DNA of 64,000 bases from Sinomonas atrocyanea. GTDB taxonomy: Bacteria > Actinomycetota > Actinomycetes > Actinomycetales > Micrococcaceae. The DNA is taken from positions 1 through 64,000 of the forward strand of contig NZ_JAUSTE010000013.1 in the NCBI RefSeq assembly GCF_030812675.1. The letters run 5' to 3'. This document shows positions 17,808 through 27,914 of the stretch, piece by piece (position 1 is the first letter of the stretch; every line of letters starts with the position of its first letter). The translations under genes were made by a program, and so were the position numbers. The notes beneath the pieces were generated by a model. That model searched no databases, had not been told where the DNA came from, and saw only the letters and a list, made by a program, of their open reading frames with translations.

Positions 17808-18923
17808 TCAGTAGAACTGCTGGCCGGTGCGGCGCGTGTACAGCTGCCGCGCGACGCGCTCGCCCGCGCTGGCCCACGCCCTGTAGCGCAGCGGGTCGAT
17901 CACGAAGTCCCAGCAGCCCACGAAGTCGGTCACGGTCTTCGTGAACGAGGTCTTGAACAGGCCGAGGCCGTGGAACGGGTGCGAGCTGTCCTTCAGGCGG
18001 TCCGCGGGAGGGGTGCCGCAGAAGTCGTACTCGACGCAGCCGAGCTCCTTGGCCTTCAGGATCGCCGTCCACTGCACCAGATGCGAGTCGCCATACTGGG
18101 TGCGCTGCTGCAGGGAGCCGCCGTCTTTATAGGTGCCCTTGCGGCCGTAGTTGATCACGAAGGCGCCCACGGACGGGCGGCCGTTCTCGTAGACGAAGTA
18201 GAGCCTGCCCTGCCCCCGCCGGGTGAACTCGGTCCAGAACTGGCGGTAGTACTCGAAGCTGCGCACGCGTGCCCCTGTGTTCGACTTCGCGTTCAGGGTG
18301 CCGGTCATGAGCGCGTGCATGGTGCGGTAGTTCTCGAGGGTCGGCTCGGCCTCGACCACCTCGACGCCCTCCCGCTCGGCGCGGCGCACGGCGTTGCGGC
18401 CCCGGGAGTGCAGGCTCTTGAGCACGAGCCGGGGCTCGGGGCTGATGTCCAGGATCGCCGTCGAGTCGTTGGGCTGGAGGTTGGGCACCTTGACCAGCCC
18501 GGCGCCGGCCAGGAGGGCGCGGGCGGCCTCGGAGTCGATGATGTCCGGCTCGATCTTCACGGCGAAGACGCCGAGCTTCTCGCGGGCCACAAACTCCCGG
18601 ATCGCCGCGAGGGCCGCGGGGACGTCGTCGATCCCGGCGACGTCCGGACCCTTGATGAGGTACCAGAACCGGCCCAGCAGCGGGATCGACTTCTCGAGGA
18701 CGAGGTTGTAGCTGGGCTGTGCTTCTTCCCCGTCCACGGGTTCGAGGACGAGGTGGCGCACGCCCCAGCCGAAGTTCCGCTTGACCGCGGCGAACGCCTC
18801 GGACTGCAGCAGGTTCCCGCCGTTCGGGTTCGCCGTGACGTGCTCATCCCAGTGGGCGATCTCCTCCTCGTGGGCGAACCGTGCGGCGAAGCGAGCGGCG
18901 GTGCGGGCGGAGAGGGTGGTCAC
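17808..18923 (-). CDS. FemX/FemAB-type peptidoglycan bridge aminoacyltransferase
   Basis: A 371-residue protein of the FemAB family, which uses aminoacyl-tRNA to add residues to the peptidoglycan stem peptide and so builds the interpeptide bridge. Two GNAT-like subdomains can be followed: the first with GGNLLQSEAFAAVKRNFGW and YLIKGPDV, the second with the hallmark LHSRGRNAVRRAEREGVEV and GAFVINYGRKGTYKDGGS, then the end block YDFCGTPPADRL and GLGLFKTSF. No membrane segment. Which amino acid is added cannot be read. GTG start with AAGGGA some 12 bases upstream; an extended open frame further upstream is not supported. The ThrE-type gene follows. Confidence 0.9.
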   Translation of the reverse strand: MTTLSARTAARFAARFAHEEEIAHWDEHVTANPNGGNLLQSEAFAAVKRNFGWGVRHLVLEPVDGEEAQPSYNLVLEKSIPLLGRFWYLIKGPDVAGIDDVPAALAAIREFVAREKLGVFAVKIEPDIIDSEAARALLAGAGLVKVPNLQPNDSTAILDISPEPRLVLKSLHSRGRNAVRRAEREGVEVVEAEPTLENYRTMHALMTGTLNAKSNTGARVRSFEYYRQFWTEFTRRGQGRLYFVYENGRPSVGAFVINYGRKGTYKDGGSLQQRTQYGDSHLVQWTAILKAKELGCVEYDFCGTPPADRLKDSSHPFHGLGLFKTSFTKTVTDFVGCWDFVIDPLRYRAWASAGERVARQLYTRRTGQQFY

Positions 18924-19063
18924 TGTAGGAGGGGTCCCTTCGATCGCAGAGGCGGGCCCTGCCAGTCTAGCCAGTGGGCGGCGGGGGCCACGCCACCGGG
19001 CTTCCTCCGGGCCCAACGGCAGCTGCGCGTTTGCGCCGCGGCGTCGCGGGGAAAGTGCTGGGC

Positions 19064-19624
19064 ATGGCACACAACATCACAGGCAAGAAGGTCGCGTTCC
19101 TCCTCACCAACGGTGTGGAGCAGGCAGAGCTCACCGAGCCGTGGAAGGCCGTGGAGCAGGCCGGGGGCCAGCCCGTCCTGGTCTCCCCCGAGTCAGGCTC
19201 GATCACCGCCATGAAGGGTGACTGGGACCATGCCGACTCGTTCCCCGTGGACGTCCCGCTCGCGCAGGCCCGTGTCGAGGACTTCGATGCGCTCGTGCTG
19301 CCTGGGGGCACCGTCAACGCGGACACGATGCGGCTGGAGAAGGACGCCGTGCAGCTCGTGCGCGGCTTCGCCGAGGCCGGCAAGCCGATCTCCGCGATCT
19401 GCCACGCGCCGTGGATCCTCATTGAGGCGGGGCTCGTCGAGGGCCGCCACATGACCTCGTACGCCTCGCTCGAGAGCGACCTGAAGAACGCGGGTGCGAA
19501 CTGGGTCGACGAGCAGGTCGTGACGGACCGCGGGCTCACCACCTCCCGGAACCCGGGGGACCTCGAGGCCTTCTGCGCGAAGATGCTCGAGGAGATCTCG
19601 GAGGGCCGCCACGACGAGGCCTGA
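19064..19624 (+). CDS. DJ-1/PfpI family protein (class I amidotransferase fold)
   Basis: A 186-residue single-domain protein of the DJ-1/PfpI superfamily, of the general stress protein 18 / YraA type. The nucleophile elbow AICHAPW carries the Cys (about residue 109) with the following His, and an acidic partner lies early in the chain (GVEQAELTEPW). These proteins have been linked to glyoxalase or deglycase-like and stress functions. The exact activity cannot be told from sequence. The ATG is preceded by GGGGAAAG and begins MAHNITGKKVAFLLTNGVE, the normal fold start. It is divergent from the FemX gene and ends at a strong hairpin shared with sdaA. Confidence 0.92.
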   Translation: MAHNITGKKVAFLLTNGVEQAELTEPWKAVEQAGGQPVLVSPESGSITAMKGDWDHADSFPVDVPLAQARVEDFDALVLPGGTVNADTMRLEKDAVQLVRGFAEAGKPISAICHAPWILIEAGLVEGRHMTSYASLESDLKNAGANWVDEQVVTDRGLTTSRNPGDLEAFCAKMLEEISEGRHDEA

Positions 19625-19641
19625 GGCCTCCGCAGAGCGAC

Positions 19642-19681
19642 GGAAGGGGCGCCGGTTCCACTGTGGACCGGCGCCCCTTCC
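19642..19681. terminator. Bidirectional terminator between PfpI gene and sdaA
   Basis: A perfect 15-bp stem (GGAAGGGGCGCCGGT and its complement) with a 10-base loop, in the gap between two convergent genes. It should end the glycine/serine operon on the minus strand. Confidence 0.85.
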
Positions 19682-19696
19682 CGCGTGCTGAGCCGG

Positions 19697-21109
19697 TCAG
19701 CACTCCACGACGTTGACGGCGAGGCCGCCCATGGCGGTCTCCTTGTACTTGTGGCTCATGTCCTTGCCGGTCTCGCGCATGGTCACGATCACCTCATCGA
19801 GGGAGACGCGGTGGGTGCCGTCGCCCCAGAGTGCCATCTTCGCGGCATTGATCGCCTTCGCCGCCGCGATCGCGTTCCGTTCGATGCACGGCACCTGCAC
19901 GAGGCCGCCGATCGGGTCGCACGTGAGGCCGAGGTTGTGCTCCATCGCGATCTCGGCCGCGTTCTCGACCTGGGCGGGCGTACCGCCCATGACTTCGGCC
20001 AGGCCGGCCGCCGCCATCGACGACGCGGACCCGACCTCGCCCTGGCAGCCCACCTCGGCGCCGGAGATCGAGGCCTGTTCCTTGTACAGGACCCCGACGG
20101 CGCCGGCGGCGAGCAGGAACTTCACCACGACCTCGTCCTTGTCCTCCTGCGTGGCCTGGTCCATGCCCGGGGCGTAGTTGAGGGCGTAGTAAAGGACCGC
20201 GGGGATGATGCCCGCCGCGCCGTTGGTGGGGGCGGTCACCACGCGCCCGCCGGAGGCGTTCTCCTCGTTGACGGCCAGCGCAATGAGGTTGACCCATTCC
20301 TGCCAGTACTTGGCGTCGCGGTCCTTGTCCTCCTTCAGGAGCCGCTCGTGCCAGTCCGGCGCGCGGCGGCGCACCTTCAGCCCGCCGGGCAGCAGCCCCT
20401 CGCGCTTGAGGCTGGACTCCACACAGGCCTCCATGACGGCCCAGATGTGCAGCAGCCCCTCGCGGATCTCCTCCTCGGAGCGGGAGGCCTTCTCGTTCAC
20501 GAACATGATGTCGCTGATCGACAGGCCCTTCGACGAGCACCGGCCCAGCAGCTCGGCCGCCGTCCGGAACGGGAAGGGGAGCTCTTTCTTGGACTCCTCG
20601 AGCTCCTTCTTCGCGGTGTCCTCCTCGCCCTCGCGGACAATGAAGCCGCCGCCCACGGAGAAGAACGTGGCCTCGTGCAGCAGCGGGGCTGAACCGTCGG
20701 GGCCCGCGGCCCCGAAGACCTGGAACTTCATCCCGTTGGTGTGCCGCGGCAGCACGGTGAGCGGGTGGAGCACCATCTCCTCGACCGAGTACGGCAGCTC
20801 GACCTTGCCGGCGAGGGAGAGCCTGCCGGTCTCCGCGATCGAGGCGAGCCGCTCCTCGACCTGCTCGGGGAGGATCTCCTCCGGTTCGAAGCCCTCGAGG
20901 CCCAGGAGCACGGCGGTGAAGGTCCCGTGGCCGTGGCCGGTCGCCGCGAGGGAGCCGTACAGGTCCACCCGCAGCGAGTCGACGCGTTCGAGGAAGCCCT
21001 GCTCGCGCAGCTCGCGCGCGAACACCGCGCCAGCGCGCATGGGTCCCACGGTGTGGGAGCTGGACGGGCCGATGCCCACGGAGAACAGTTCGAAAACGCC
21101 GACTGCCAT
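19697..21109 (-). CDS. sdaA: L-serine ammonia-lyase (iron-sulfur)
   Basis: A 470-residue single-chain, iron-sulfur L-serine dehydratase that turns L-serine into pyruvate and ammonia. The N-terminal beta-type domain begins [20 protein letters not shown]. The C-terminal alpha-type domain has the [15 protein letters not shown] and [14 protein letters not shown] signatures, with cluster-ligand cysteines in [13 protein letters not shown] and QVPCIERN. Length fits the fused type. GGAAGGAG ribosome site. It is the last gene of the operon gcvP, gcvT, gcvH, glyA, sdaA, 69 bases after glyA. Its place there implies that serine made from glycine is routed to pyruvate under glycine-riboswitch control. Confidence 0.97.
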   Translation of the reverse strand: MAVGVFELFSVGIGPSSSHTVGPMRAGAVFARELREQGFLERVDSLRVDLYGSLAATGHGHGTFTAVLLGLEGFEPEEILPEQVEERLASIAETGRLSLAGKVELPYSVEEMVLHPLTVLPRHTNGMKFQVFGAAGPDGSAPLLHEATFFSVGGGFIVREGEEDTAKKELEESKKELPFPFRTAAELLGRCSSKGLSISDIMFVNEKASRSEEEIREGLLHIWAVMEACVESSLKREGLLPGGLKVRRRAPDWHERLLKEDKDRDAKYWQEWVNLIALAVNEENASGGRVVTAPTNGAAGIIPAVLYYALNYAPGMDQATQEDKDEVVVKFLLAAGAVGVLYKEQASISGAEVGCQGEVGSASSMAAAGLAEVMGGTPAQVENAAEIAMEHNLGLTCDPIGGLVQVPCIERNAIAAAKAINAAKMALWGDGTHRVSLDEVIVTMRETGKDMSHKYKETAMGGLAVNVVEC

Positions 21110-21178
21110 CGTCGGTGTCTCCTTCCTCGCAGATAAGGTGACCGCGCGGGCCCGGGGATGCCGGGCCCGCGCGCGGGG

Positions 21179-22501
21179 TCATGCCAGGTCGGCGACCCCC
21201 GGGTAGAGCGGGTGCGCCGCCGCGAGGGCGTCCACCCGTGCCTTCAGGCCGGACAGGTCCTCGTCCGGGCCCGCGATGAGGGCCTCGGCGATGATGTCCG
21301 CGACCTCCCGGAAGGCCGCCTCGCCGAAGCCGCGGGTCGCGAGCGCCGGGGTGCCGATCCGGAGGCCGGAGGTGACCATCGGCGGGCGCGGGTCGAACGG
21401 GACGGCGTTGCGGTTGACGGTGATGTCGATGGCCGCGAGCCGGTCCTCGGCCTGCTGCCCGTCGAGGGCCGCGTCGCGCAGGTCCACGAGCACCAGGTGC
21501 ACGTCGGTGCCGCCGGAGACGACACCGATGCCGGCGGCCCTGACGTCATCGGCCGTGAGCCGCTCGGCGAGGGTCTTCGCCCCGGCGAGGACCCGCTCCA
21601 TGCGCTCCTTGAACTCGGGCGAGGCCGCGATCTTGAACGCCACGGCCTTGCCGGCGATCACGTGCTCGAGCGGGCCGCCCTGCTGCCCCGGGAACACGGC
21701 CGAGTTGACCTTCTTGGCGATCGCCGCGTCGTTGGTCAGGATGATGCCGCCGCGCGGCCCCGCGAGGGTCTTGTGGGTCGTCGAGGTGACCACGTGCGCG
21801 TGCGGGACGGGCGAGGGGTGCAGGCCCGCGGCCACGAGGCCGGCGAAGTGGGCCATGTCCACCATGAGGTAGGCGCCGACGGAGTCGGCGATGCGGCGGA
21901 ACTCGGCGAAGTCGAGCTGACGGGCGTAGGCGGACCAGCCGGCCACGATGAGCTGCGGCCGGTGTTCCTGCGCGAGGCGCTCCACCTCGGCCATGTCGAT
22001 CCGGTGGTCGTCCTCGCGGACCTGGTACGGAACGATGGTGTAGAGCTTGCCGGAGAAGTTGATCTTCATCCCGTGCGTGAGGTGGCCGCCGTGGGCGAGG
22101 TTGAGGCCCATGACGGTGTCGCCCGGCTTGATGAGGGCGTGCATCACCGAGGCGTTCGCCTGGGCGCCCGAGTGCGGCTGGACGTTCGCGTACTCGGCGC
22201 CGAAGAGCGCCTTCACGCGGTCGATCGCGAGCTGCTCGATGACGTCCACGTTCTCGCAGCCGCCGTAGTACCGCCTGCCCGGGTAGCCCTCGGCGTACTT
22301 GTTCGTCAGCACCGAGCCCTGGGCCTGCATCACGGCGGCGGCCGTGTGGTTCTCGGAGGCGATCATCTCGAGGCCGCCGCGCTGGCGGGAGAGCTCGGCG
22401 TCGATGCTCCGGGCGATCTCGGGGTCGAGGTCGCCGAGGTTGGCATCGAGCGAGGGGGACTTCACCTGCTCGAAGGCGGTGTCCTGCTGGGCCGCGCTCA
22501 C
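21179..22501 (-). CDS. glyA: Serine hydroxymethyltransferase
   Basis: A 440-residue PLP enzyme that interconverts serine plus tetrahydrofolate with glycine plus 5,10-methylene-tetrahydrofolate. Visible signatures are [30 protein letters not shown] at the N-terminus, the [13 protein letters not shown]-site block, [12 protein letters not shown], and the PLP-binding Lys in [15 protein letters not shown]. The GTG start overlaps the gcvH stop codon as GTGA, so the two are translationally coupled. In this operon it would run in the serine direction, using methylene groups made by the glycine cleavage system. A second, housekeeping glyA probably exists elsewhere, but that is only inference. Confidence 0.97.
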   Translation of the reverse strand: MSAAQQDTAFEQVKSPSLDANLGDLDPEIARSIDAELSRQRGGLEMIASENHTAAAVMQAQGSVLTNKYAEGYPGRRYYGGCENVDVIEQLAIDRVKALFGAEYANVQPHSGAQANASVMHALIKPGDTVMGLNLAHGGHLTHGMKINFSGKLYTIVPYQVREDDHRIDMAEVERLAQEHRPQLIVAGWSAYARQLDFAEFRRIADSVGAYLMVDMAHFAGLVAAGLHPSPVPHAHVVTSTTHKTLAGPRGGIILTNDAAIAKKVNSAVFPGQQGGPLEHVIAGKAVAFKIAASPEFKERMERVLAGAKTLAERLTADDVRAAGIGVVSGGTDVHLVLVDLRDAALDGQQAEDRLAAIDITVNRNAVPFDPRPPMVTSGLRIGTPALATRGFGEAAFREVADIIAEALIAGPDEDLSGLKARVDALAAAHPLYPGVADLA

Positions 22502-22878
22502 AGTTCGCCGCCGTTCTTGGAGGCGTACTCCTCGGCGGTCATGAGGGGGCCCTCCTCGGAGACCTCGACCGTGAAGAGCCAGCCGGCCCCGTACGGGTCC
22601 TCGTTGACCAGCGCCGGATTGTCGATGGCCTCCTGATTGACCTCGACGACGGTGCCCGAGACGGGCGAGTAGAGGTCGGAGACGCTCTTGGTCGACTCGA
22701 TCTCGCCGCACGTCTCGCCCGCGGTCACGGTGCCGCCGGCCTCGGGGAGGTCGAGGTAGACGACGTCGCCGAGGGCGTCGGCGGCGACCTGGGAGACGCC
22801 GATCTTGGCGGGGGCGGCGGCGGTGTCGAGCCACTCGTGCTCTTCGGAGTACCGGAGGCCGGTCTGGACCTTGCTCAT
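22498..22878 (-). CDS. gcvH: Glycine cleavage system H protein
   Basis: A 126-residue lipoyl carrier that moves the aminomethyl group between the P, T and L proteins. The lipoyl-lysine motif [15 protein letters not shown] is at about residue 62, and the chain starts [10 protein letters not shown], as is typical. It shares its stop codon with the glyA start. The gap to gcvT upstream is 58 bases. Cytoplasmic. Only a weak AGGAAC ribosome site precedes the ATG. Confidence 0.97.
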   Translation of the reverse strand: MSKVQTGLRYSEEHEWLDTAAAPAKIGVSQVAADALGDVVYLDLPEAGGTVTAGETCGEIESTKSVSDLYSPVSGTVVEVNQEAIDNPALVNEDPYGAGWLFTVEVSEEGPLMTAEEYASKNGGEL

Positions 22879-22936
22879 GGGCGGTGTTCCTGTTCTTCTT
22901 CGAAGGGGAATCTGTGGGGCGCGGGGTGCGCCGGGC

Positions 22937-24118
22937 CTACTTCTGGCGCTTGTAGAACGGCAGCGCGACGACCTCGAACGGCTCGGCCTTGCCGCGGAGG
23001 TCGGCCTCGAGCTTCGTGCCGACGGCGGAGTGCTCGATGTCCACGTACGCCAGGGCCACGGGGTAGCCGAGGGTCGGGCTGGGCTGGCCGGAGGTGACCT
23101 CGCCGACCACTGCGCCGTCCTTGAGGATCGGGTAGTGCGAGCGGGCCGCGCGGCGTCCCAGGCCCTTGAGGCCCACGAGGCGGCGGCCGGCCGTGGTGCC
23201 CTCGCCTGCGGCCTTCTTCGCCTCGAGCGCGGCACGGCCCACGAAGTCGCCGTCCTTGCTCTTGAGGGCGACGACGCCGCCCAGACCCGCGGCGAACGGC
23301 GATCCCTCGCGGGAGAGCTCGTTGCCGTAGAGCGGCATGCCGGCCTCGAGGCGCAGCGAGTCGCGGGCGGCGAGGCCGCACGGGATGAGGCCGTGGCCCT
23401 GCCCGGCGTCGGCGAGCGCCTTCCAGAGCTGGGCGGCGAGCCCGTTCCCGACGAACAGCTCGAACCCGTCCTCGCCCGTGTAGCCGGTCCGGGCCAGGAA
23501 GACGGGAACGCCCGCGACGGTGGCCTCGATGCCGGCGTAGTACTTGAGCTGGCGGATGTCCTCGTGGTCCTCGGAGCCGGCCACGGAGAGCAGGATCGCC
23601 TCCGCGTTCGGGCCCTGGACGGCGATGAGGGAGGTCTCCGCCGAGGCGTCGCGGAGGGCGACGGCGCCGGCCGCTGCGCCGCCGTCGGCCGCGGACGTGA
23701 AGGCGTCGAGGCGGGAGGCGAGCTCGGCCGCGACGGTTGCGGCGTTGCCCGCGTTGGGGACGACGAGGAAGTCCTCCTCGGCCACGCGGTAGACGATGAG
23801 GTCGTCGATGATGCCGCCGTCCTCGGCGCAGATGAGCGAGTACTTGGCCTTGCCGACCGCGATCGCGGAGAGCTTGCCCACGAGGGCGTAGTCCAGGAAC
23901 GCTCCGGCGCCGGGGCCGGTGGCCCAGACCTCGCCCATGTGGGAGAGGTCGAACAGGCCGGCCGCGTCGCGGACCGCGCGGTGCTCGGCGAGCTCGGAAC
24001 CGTACTTGAGGGGCATCTGCCAGCCGCCGAAGTCGGTGAAGGACGCGCCGAGGGTCTCGTGCTCGCCGTAGAGGGCGGTGCGCTTCTCCTGGGCTGCCTG
24101 GGTGGTGGTCTCAGTCAT
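22937..24118 (-). CDS. gcvT: Glycine cleavage system T protein (aminomethyltransferase)
   Basis: A 393-residue tetrahydrofolate-dependent aminomethyltransferase that releases ammonia and makes 5,10-methylene-tetrahydrofolate from the H-bound intermediate. Signatures: [35 protein letters not shown], the folate-site block [14 protein letters not shown], and the C-terminal GCVT barrel ending with [28 protein letters not shown] ribosome site before ATG. It is the second gene of the operon, separated from gcvP by 91 bases that hold a strong hairpin. Confidence 0.97.
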   Translation of the reverse strand: MTETTTQAAQEKRTALYGEHETLGASFTDFGGWQMPLKYGSELAEHRAVRDAAGLFDLSHMGEVWATGPGAGAFLDYALVGKLSAIAVGKAKYSLICAEDGGIIDDLIVYRVAEEDFLVVPNAGNAATVAAELASRLDAFTSAADGGAAAGAVALRDASAETSLIAVQGPNAEAILLSVAGSEDHEDIRQLKYYAGIEATVAGVPVFLARTGYTGEDGFELFVGNGLAAQLWKALADAGQGHGLIPCGLAARDSLRLEAGMPLYGNELSREGSPFAAGLGGVVALKSKDGDFVGRAALEAKKAAGEGTTAGRRLVGLKGLGRRAARSHYPILKDGAVVGEVTSGQPSPTLGYPVALAYVDIEHSAVGTKLEADLRGKAEPFEVVALPFYKRQK

Positions 24119-24157
24119 AGGAAGTCTCCTTGCGGTGGTCGAACGAAGCGGTGCGGA

Positions 24158-24207
24158 GTCGATGCCCGGGGCGGAGCCGGTCCCGGCTCCGCCCCGCCGG
24201 CATCGAC
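24158..24207 (-). other. Strong intercistronic hairpin between gcvP and gcvT
   Basis: A 22-bp stem with one two-base bulge (GTCGATGCC plus CGGGGCGGAGCCG arms) around a four-base loop, starting right behind the gcvP stop. No T tract follows, so it could stabilise the gcvP part of the message, cause partial termination or mark a processing site. Confidence 0.7.
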
Positions 24208-24209
24208 GG

Positions 24210-27083
24210 TCAGTTCTCTTCGAACGCCTCGAGGGGCGGGCACGCGCAGATCAGGTTGCGGTCGCCGCCGGCGCCGTCGATGCGGCCGACCGGGGCGAAG
24301 TACTTGTCCTGGTGGTGGGTCTTGCCCGGGAAGGCCGCCTGCTCGCGGGTGTACGGGCGGTCCCACTCGGTGGAGACGACGGCGGACGCGGTGTGCGGCG
24401 CCCGGCGCAGGGGGGACTGGGCGAGCTCGAACTCGCCGGCACCGACCTGGTCGATCTCGGCCCGGATCGCGATCATCGCGTCGATGAACCGGTCGATCTC
24501 GCCGAGGTCCTCGGACTCCGTGGGCTCGACCATGAGCGTGCCCGCCACAGGGAACGCGAGGGTCGGGGCGTGGAAGCCGTAGTCGATGAGACGCTTCGCG
24601 ACGTCCTCCGCGGTCACGCCGGTCCTGGCCGTGAGCTCGCGCAGGTCGAGGATGCACTCGTGGGCCACGAGGCCGCCCTCGCCCGTGTAGAGCACGGGGA
24701 AGGAGGAGTCGAGGCGCTTGGCGATGTAGTTCGCCGCGAGGAGCGCGGACTTGGTGGCCTCGGTGAGGCCCTCGCCGCCCATGAGCTTCACGTAGGCCCA
24801 CGAGATCGGCAGGACGCCGGCGGAGCCGTAGCGGGAAGCAGAGACGGGGATGGCCGTCTGGCCCTCGGCGCCGGTCCACTGGGTGGCGTCGCCCGGCATG
24901 AACGGGGCGAGGTGGGCGCGGGCCGCGACAGGGCCGACGCCGGGGCCGCCGCCGCCGTGCGGGATGCAGAACGTCTTGTGGAGGTTCAGATGGGAGACGT
25001 CGCCGCCGAACCTGCCCGGCTGGGCGAGGCCAACGAGCGCGTTCATGTTGGCGCCGTCGATGTAGACCTGGCCGCCGGCCTCGTGGACCGCGTCGCAGAC
25101 CTGGCGCACGTCCGCGTCGTACACGCCGTGCGTGGAGGGGTAGGTGATCATGATGGCCGCGAGGTCCTCGCGGTGCTTCTCGATCTTGGCGTTGAGGTCC
25201 TCGTGGTCGATCGTGCCGTCCGATGCGGTGGCCACGACGACGACCTTCATGCCCGCGAGGACGGCCGAGGCGGCGTTGGTGCCGTGGGCCGAGGCCGGGA
25301 TGAGGCAGATGTCGCGCCGGCCCTCGCCGCGGGAGGCGTGGTAGCCGCGGATGGCGAGGAGGCCCGCGAGTTCGCCCTGCGAGCCCGCGTTGGGCTGGAT
25401 CGAGACCTGGTCGTAGCCAGTGATCTCCGCGAGGTCCGCCTCGAGCTCGGCGATGAGCTCCCGCCAGCCGGCGGTCTGGGCGTCCGGCGCGAAGGGATGG
25501 ATGCCGGCGAACTCCGGCCACGTCATCGACTCCATCTCCACCGTGGCGTTGAGCTTCATCGTGCAGGAGCCGAGCGGGATCATCGTCCGGTCGAGCGCGA
25601 GGTCACGGTCCGAGAGGCGGCGCAGGTAGCGCAGCATCTGGGTCTCGGAGCGGTAGGAGTGGAACACGGGGTGCGTGAGGTACTGGCTCGAGCGGAGCAT
25701 GGCGGTCTCGAGCTGGAAGTCCGCGGTGGCCCGGCTGTCCACGCCGTCGCCCGCGGCGCCGGCGCCGAAGACGCCCGCGACGATCGCGACGTGCTCGGCG
25801 GTGGTGGCCTCGTCGCAGGAGATGCCGACGGTGTCGGCGTCGACCAGGCGCAGGTTCACGCCCTGCTTCTCAGCCTTCTCGACGATCGCGGCCGCGCGGC
25901 CCGGCACGGTGGCCGTGACCGTATCGAAGAAGCTGCGGTGCGCGAGCTCGACCCCGGCGCCGGCGAGCGCCGTCGCGAGCGAGCGGGCGTGCGAGTGGGT
26001 GCGCTGGGCGATGGCCTTGAGTCCCTCGGGACCGTGGTACACGGCGTACATCGAGGCGACGATCGCGAGGAGGGCCTGCGCGGTGCAGATGTTGGAGGTG
26101 GCCTTCTCGCGGCGGATGTGCTGCTCGCGAGTCTGGAGGGCCAGGCGGTAGGCGGGCATGCCGGCGTCGTCCTTCGAGACGCCGACGAGGCGGCCGGGGA
26201 GCTGGCGCTCGAGGCCCTTGTGGACGCTCATGAACGCGGCGTGCGGGCCGCCGTAGAACAGCGGGACGCCGAAGCGCTGGGCGGAGCCGACGGCGATGTC
26301 CGCGCCCTGCTCCCCCGGGGACTTGATGAGCGTCAGGGCGAGGAGGTCGGCCGCGACGGTGACGAGCGCCCCGCGCTCCTTCGCCTCGGCGATGAGCGCG
26401 GTGGCGTCCGTGACGAGGCCGGAGGCGCCCGGCTGCTGGATCACGAGCCCGTTGATCGGGCCCTCGGGCAGGCCCTTGGAGAGATCGGCGACCTCGACCT
26501 CGAAGCCGAGCGCCTTGGCACGGCCCTTGACGATCGCGATGGACTGCGGGAACAGGTCCGCGTCCAGCACGGTCCGCCCGTTCGCCGCTTCCTTGTTCTT
26601 GTTGGCGCGCCGCATCAGGAGCACGGCCTCGGCGACGGCAGTCGCCTCGTCCAGCAGCGAGGCGTTCGCGATCGCCAGACCGGTCAGGTCCGAGACGGCG
26701 GTCTGGAAGTTCAGCAGCGCCTCGAGCCGGCCCTGCGAGATCTCGGGCTGGTAGGGGGTGTACGCGGTGTACCAGGCCGGGTCCTCGACGATGTTCCGGC
26801 GGATCACCGGAGGGGTGACGGTGTCGTAGTAGCCCTGGCCGATCATCTGCACGCGCAGCTTGTTCTTGGAGGCGAGACCGCGCAGCGTTGCGAGCGTCTC
26901 GGCCTCGGTGAGGGCGGTGCCGAGCGAGAGCGGCTTGTCCTGCTTGATGCTCTCCGGAACGGCGGCAGCGGCGAGGGCGTCCGCGCTGTCGTAGCCCACG
27001 GCGTTGAGCATGTGCTTGATGTCTGCTTCGCGGCGGGCACCGATGTGCCGGTCGACGAAGGCTGCGGGGGAAAGGTCCGTCAC
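24210..27083 (-). CDS. gcvP: Glycine dehydrogenase (decarboxylating), P protein
   Basis: A 957-residue, single-chain PLP enzyme that decarboxylates glycine and loads the aminomethyl group on GcvH. Both homologous halves are present: the first with [26 protein letters not shown], the second with the PLP Lys in [17 protein letters not shown] and [22 protein letters not shown]. The C-terminus ends [12 protein letters not shown], as usual. The GTG at 27083 is preferred because GGAG lies six bases before it; an in-frame ATG four codons upstream has no ribosome site. It is the first gene of the operon, directly behind a tandem glycine riboswitch, which should switch it on when glycine is plentiful. 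Confidence 0.97.
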   Translation of the reverse strand: MTDLSPAAFVDRHIGARREADIKHMLNAVGYDSADALAAAAVPESIKQDKPLSLGTALTEAETLATLRGLASKNKLRVQMIGQGYYDTVTPPVIRRNIVEDPAWYTAYTPYQPEISQGRLEALLNFQTAVSDLTGLAIANASLLDEATAVAEAVLLMRRANKNKEAANGRTVLDADLFPQSIAIVKGRAKALGFEVEVADLSKGLPEGPINGLVIQQPGASGLVTDATALIAEAKERGALVTVAADLLALTLIKSPGEQGADIAVGSAQRFGVPLFYGGPHAAFMSVHKGLERQLPGRLVGVSKDDAGMPAYRLALQTREQHIRREKATSNICTAQALLAIVASMYAVYHGPEGLKAIAQRTHSHARSLATALAGAGVELAHRSFFDTVTATVPGRAAAIVEKAEKQGVNLRLVDADTVGISCDEATTAEHVAIVAGVFGAGAAGDGVDSRATADFQLETAMLRSSQYLTHPVFHSYRSETQMLRYLRRLSDRDLALDRTMIPLGSCTMKLNATVEMESMTWPEFAGIHPFAPDAQTAGWRELIAELEADLAEITGYDQVSIQPNAGSQGELAGLLAIRGYHASRGEGRRDICLIPASAHGTNAASAVLAGMKVVVVATASDGTIDHEDLNAKIEKHREDLAAIMITYPSTHGVYDADVRQVCDAVHEAGGQVYIDGANMNALVGLAQPGRFGGDVSHLNLHKTFCIPHGGGGPGVGPVAARAHLAPFMPGDATQWTGAEGQTAIPVSASRYGSAGVLPISWAYVKLMGGEGLTEATKSALLAANYIAKRLDSSFPVLYTGEGGLVAHECILDLRELTARTGVTAEDVAKRLIDYGFHAPTLAFPVAGTLMVEPTESEDLGEIDRFIDAMIAIRAEIDQVGAGEFELAQSPLRRAPHTASAVVSTEWDRPYTREQAAFPGKTHHQDKYFAPVGRIDGAGGDRNLICACPPLEAFEEN

Positions 27084-27138
27084 GGGGAACTCCATCAATC
27101 AGGCCGGCCCGGCCGGGCTGGCTTTTGACTCCAGTTCC

Positions 27139-27330
27139 TCCCCGCTCTGTATGGGACCTGAGAGATTCCGCCGGATGGGATCCGGCTTGCACCGTCGGTG
27201 AACGTCCGGTGAAGGACGCTGCTTTCCAGAGTTGCCTTGCCGCAGCGGTACAGGTGCCTGAGAGATTCCTGGGGAGGTGTTGCTCCTACGGCGCCTGCTT
27301 GCTCTTGCTCGCAGGACTCTCCCGCCGCAG
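27139..27330 (-). promoter_or_regulatory. Tandem glycine riboswitch
   Basis: On the minus strand two successive glycine aptamers can be read. The first has GGGAGAGTCC, GGAGCAACACC and GGAATCTCTCAGGCACC. The second has CAACTCTGGAAAG, CACCGACGGTGCAAGCC and GGAATCTCTCAGGTCCCATACAG. The paired AATCTCTCAGG cores about 105 bases apart are diagnostic. It ends about 55 bases before gcvP. Confidence 0.93.
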
Positions 27331-27401
27331 ATCAGAGGCTGTGTGTTCAGTTGTCGAAGGCCGGGCGCGTGCGGACACGCGGACCCACGGCTTGCCCTTC
27401 C

Positions 27402-27431
27402 ATTGTGCTATGCCGGAGGTCACAGGGGCAA
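27402..27431 (-). promoter_or_regulatory. Possible promoter of the glycine operon
   Basis: Minus-strand TTGCCC (27426-27431), 18 bases, CACAAT (27402-27407), about 70 bases before the first aptamer. Confidence 0.4.
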
Positions 27432-27530
27432 ATGCCTCCGGCCACATGGACGCGCACCCCTTCATCTGGGGGTCACCTCCTGGAGGTCACCTCCCGCGGG
27501 CTGCCGACTGCGGCCGCGGTGCCGTGATGC

Positions 27531-27566
27531 GGAAGGCCCCCGATCCGGGTGGATCGGGGGCCTTCC
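27531..27566 (-). terminator. Terminator of the small membrane-protein gene
   Basis: A perfect 16-bp stem (GGAAGGCCCCCGATCC and its complement) with a GGGT loop, 14 bases beyond the stop codon at 27581. It also isolates the glycine operon promoter from upstream transcription. Confidence 0.85.
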
Positions 27567-27580
27567 GTGGTCGCCGCCGG

Positions 27581-27769
27581 TCAGCCGGCCAGGCGTGAAT
27601 GGTCGCGGTGCAGCCGCTCCTGCGCCGCCTCCGTGGTGTGCCTGATGCCACGGAATGCACCGAGCATGAGGGTCGCCCCGAACAGGGCGACCACGGCCAT
27701 AGTGAAAAGCAGCGCTCCCAGCGCCACGGTGCCGAAGAACACGGCAGTCTGAAGGTTGAACTCGAACAT
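27581..27769 (-). CDS. Small single-helix membrane protein
   Basis: A 62-residue protein with one long hydrophobic stretch (about residues 8-37) and a polar C-terminus rich in His, Arg and Glu. I do not recognise a family. It is supported as a gene by a TGGAGC ribosome site before the ATG, and by a perfect terminator hairpin just behind it. It stands alone between the glycine operon and the next leftward operon. It may sit in the membrane with the charged tail in the cytoplasm. Confidence 0.65.
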   Translation of the reverse strand: MFEFNLQTAVFFGTVALGALLFTMAVVALFGATLMLGAFRGIRHTTEAAQERLHRDHSRLAG

Positions 27770-27914
27770 CGCTCCACTCGCTCCGCGCCCCTCCCATAGG
27801 GGCCCACCCCCTATTCTGACGGCCCGCGATCCGCGTCACCGCGCGGAACGCCTGCTACGCGATGTGAATTCGCCCACACCTCTCGCCCGCGGCGCTCCGA
27901 GCACCCCGGAGCGC

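Noticed and set aside
24078-27128. A 1016-codon open frame on the plus strand
   Set aside because: It is antisense to gcvP and gcvT, has shadow-type composition (His/Asp/Arg/Gly/Val-rich) and no domain or ribosome site.
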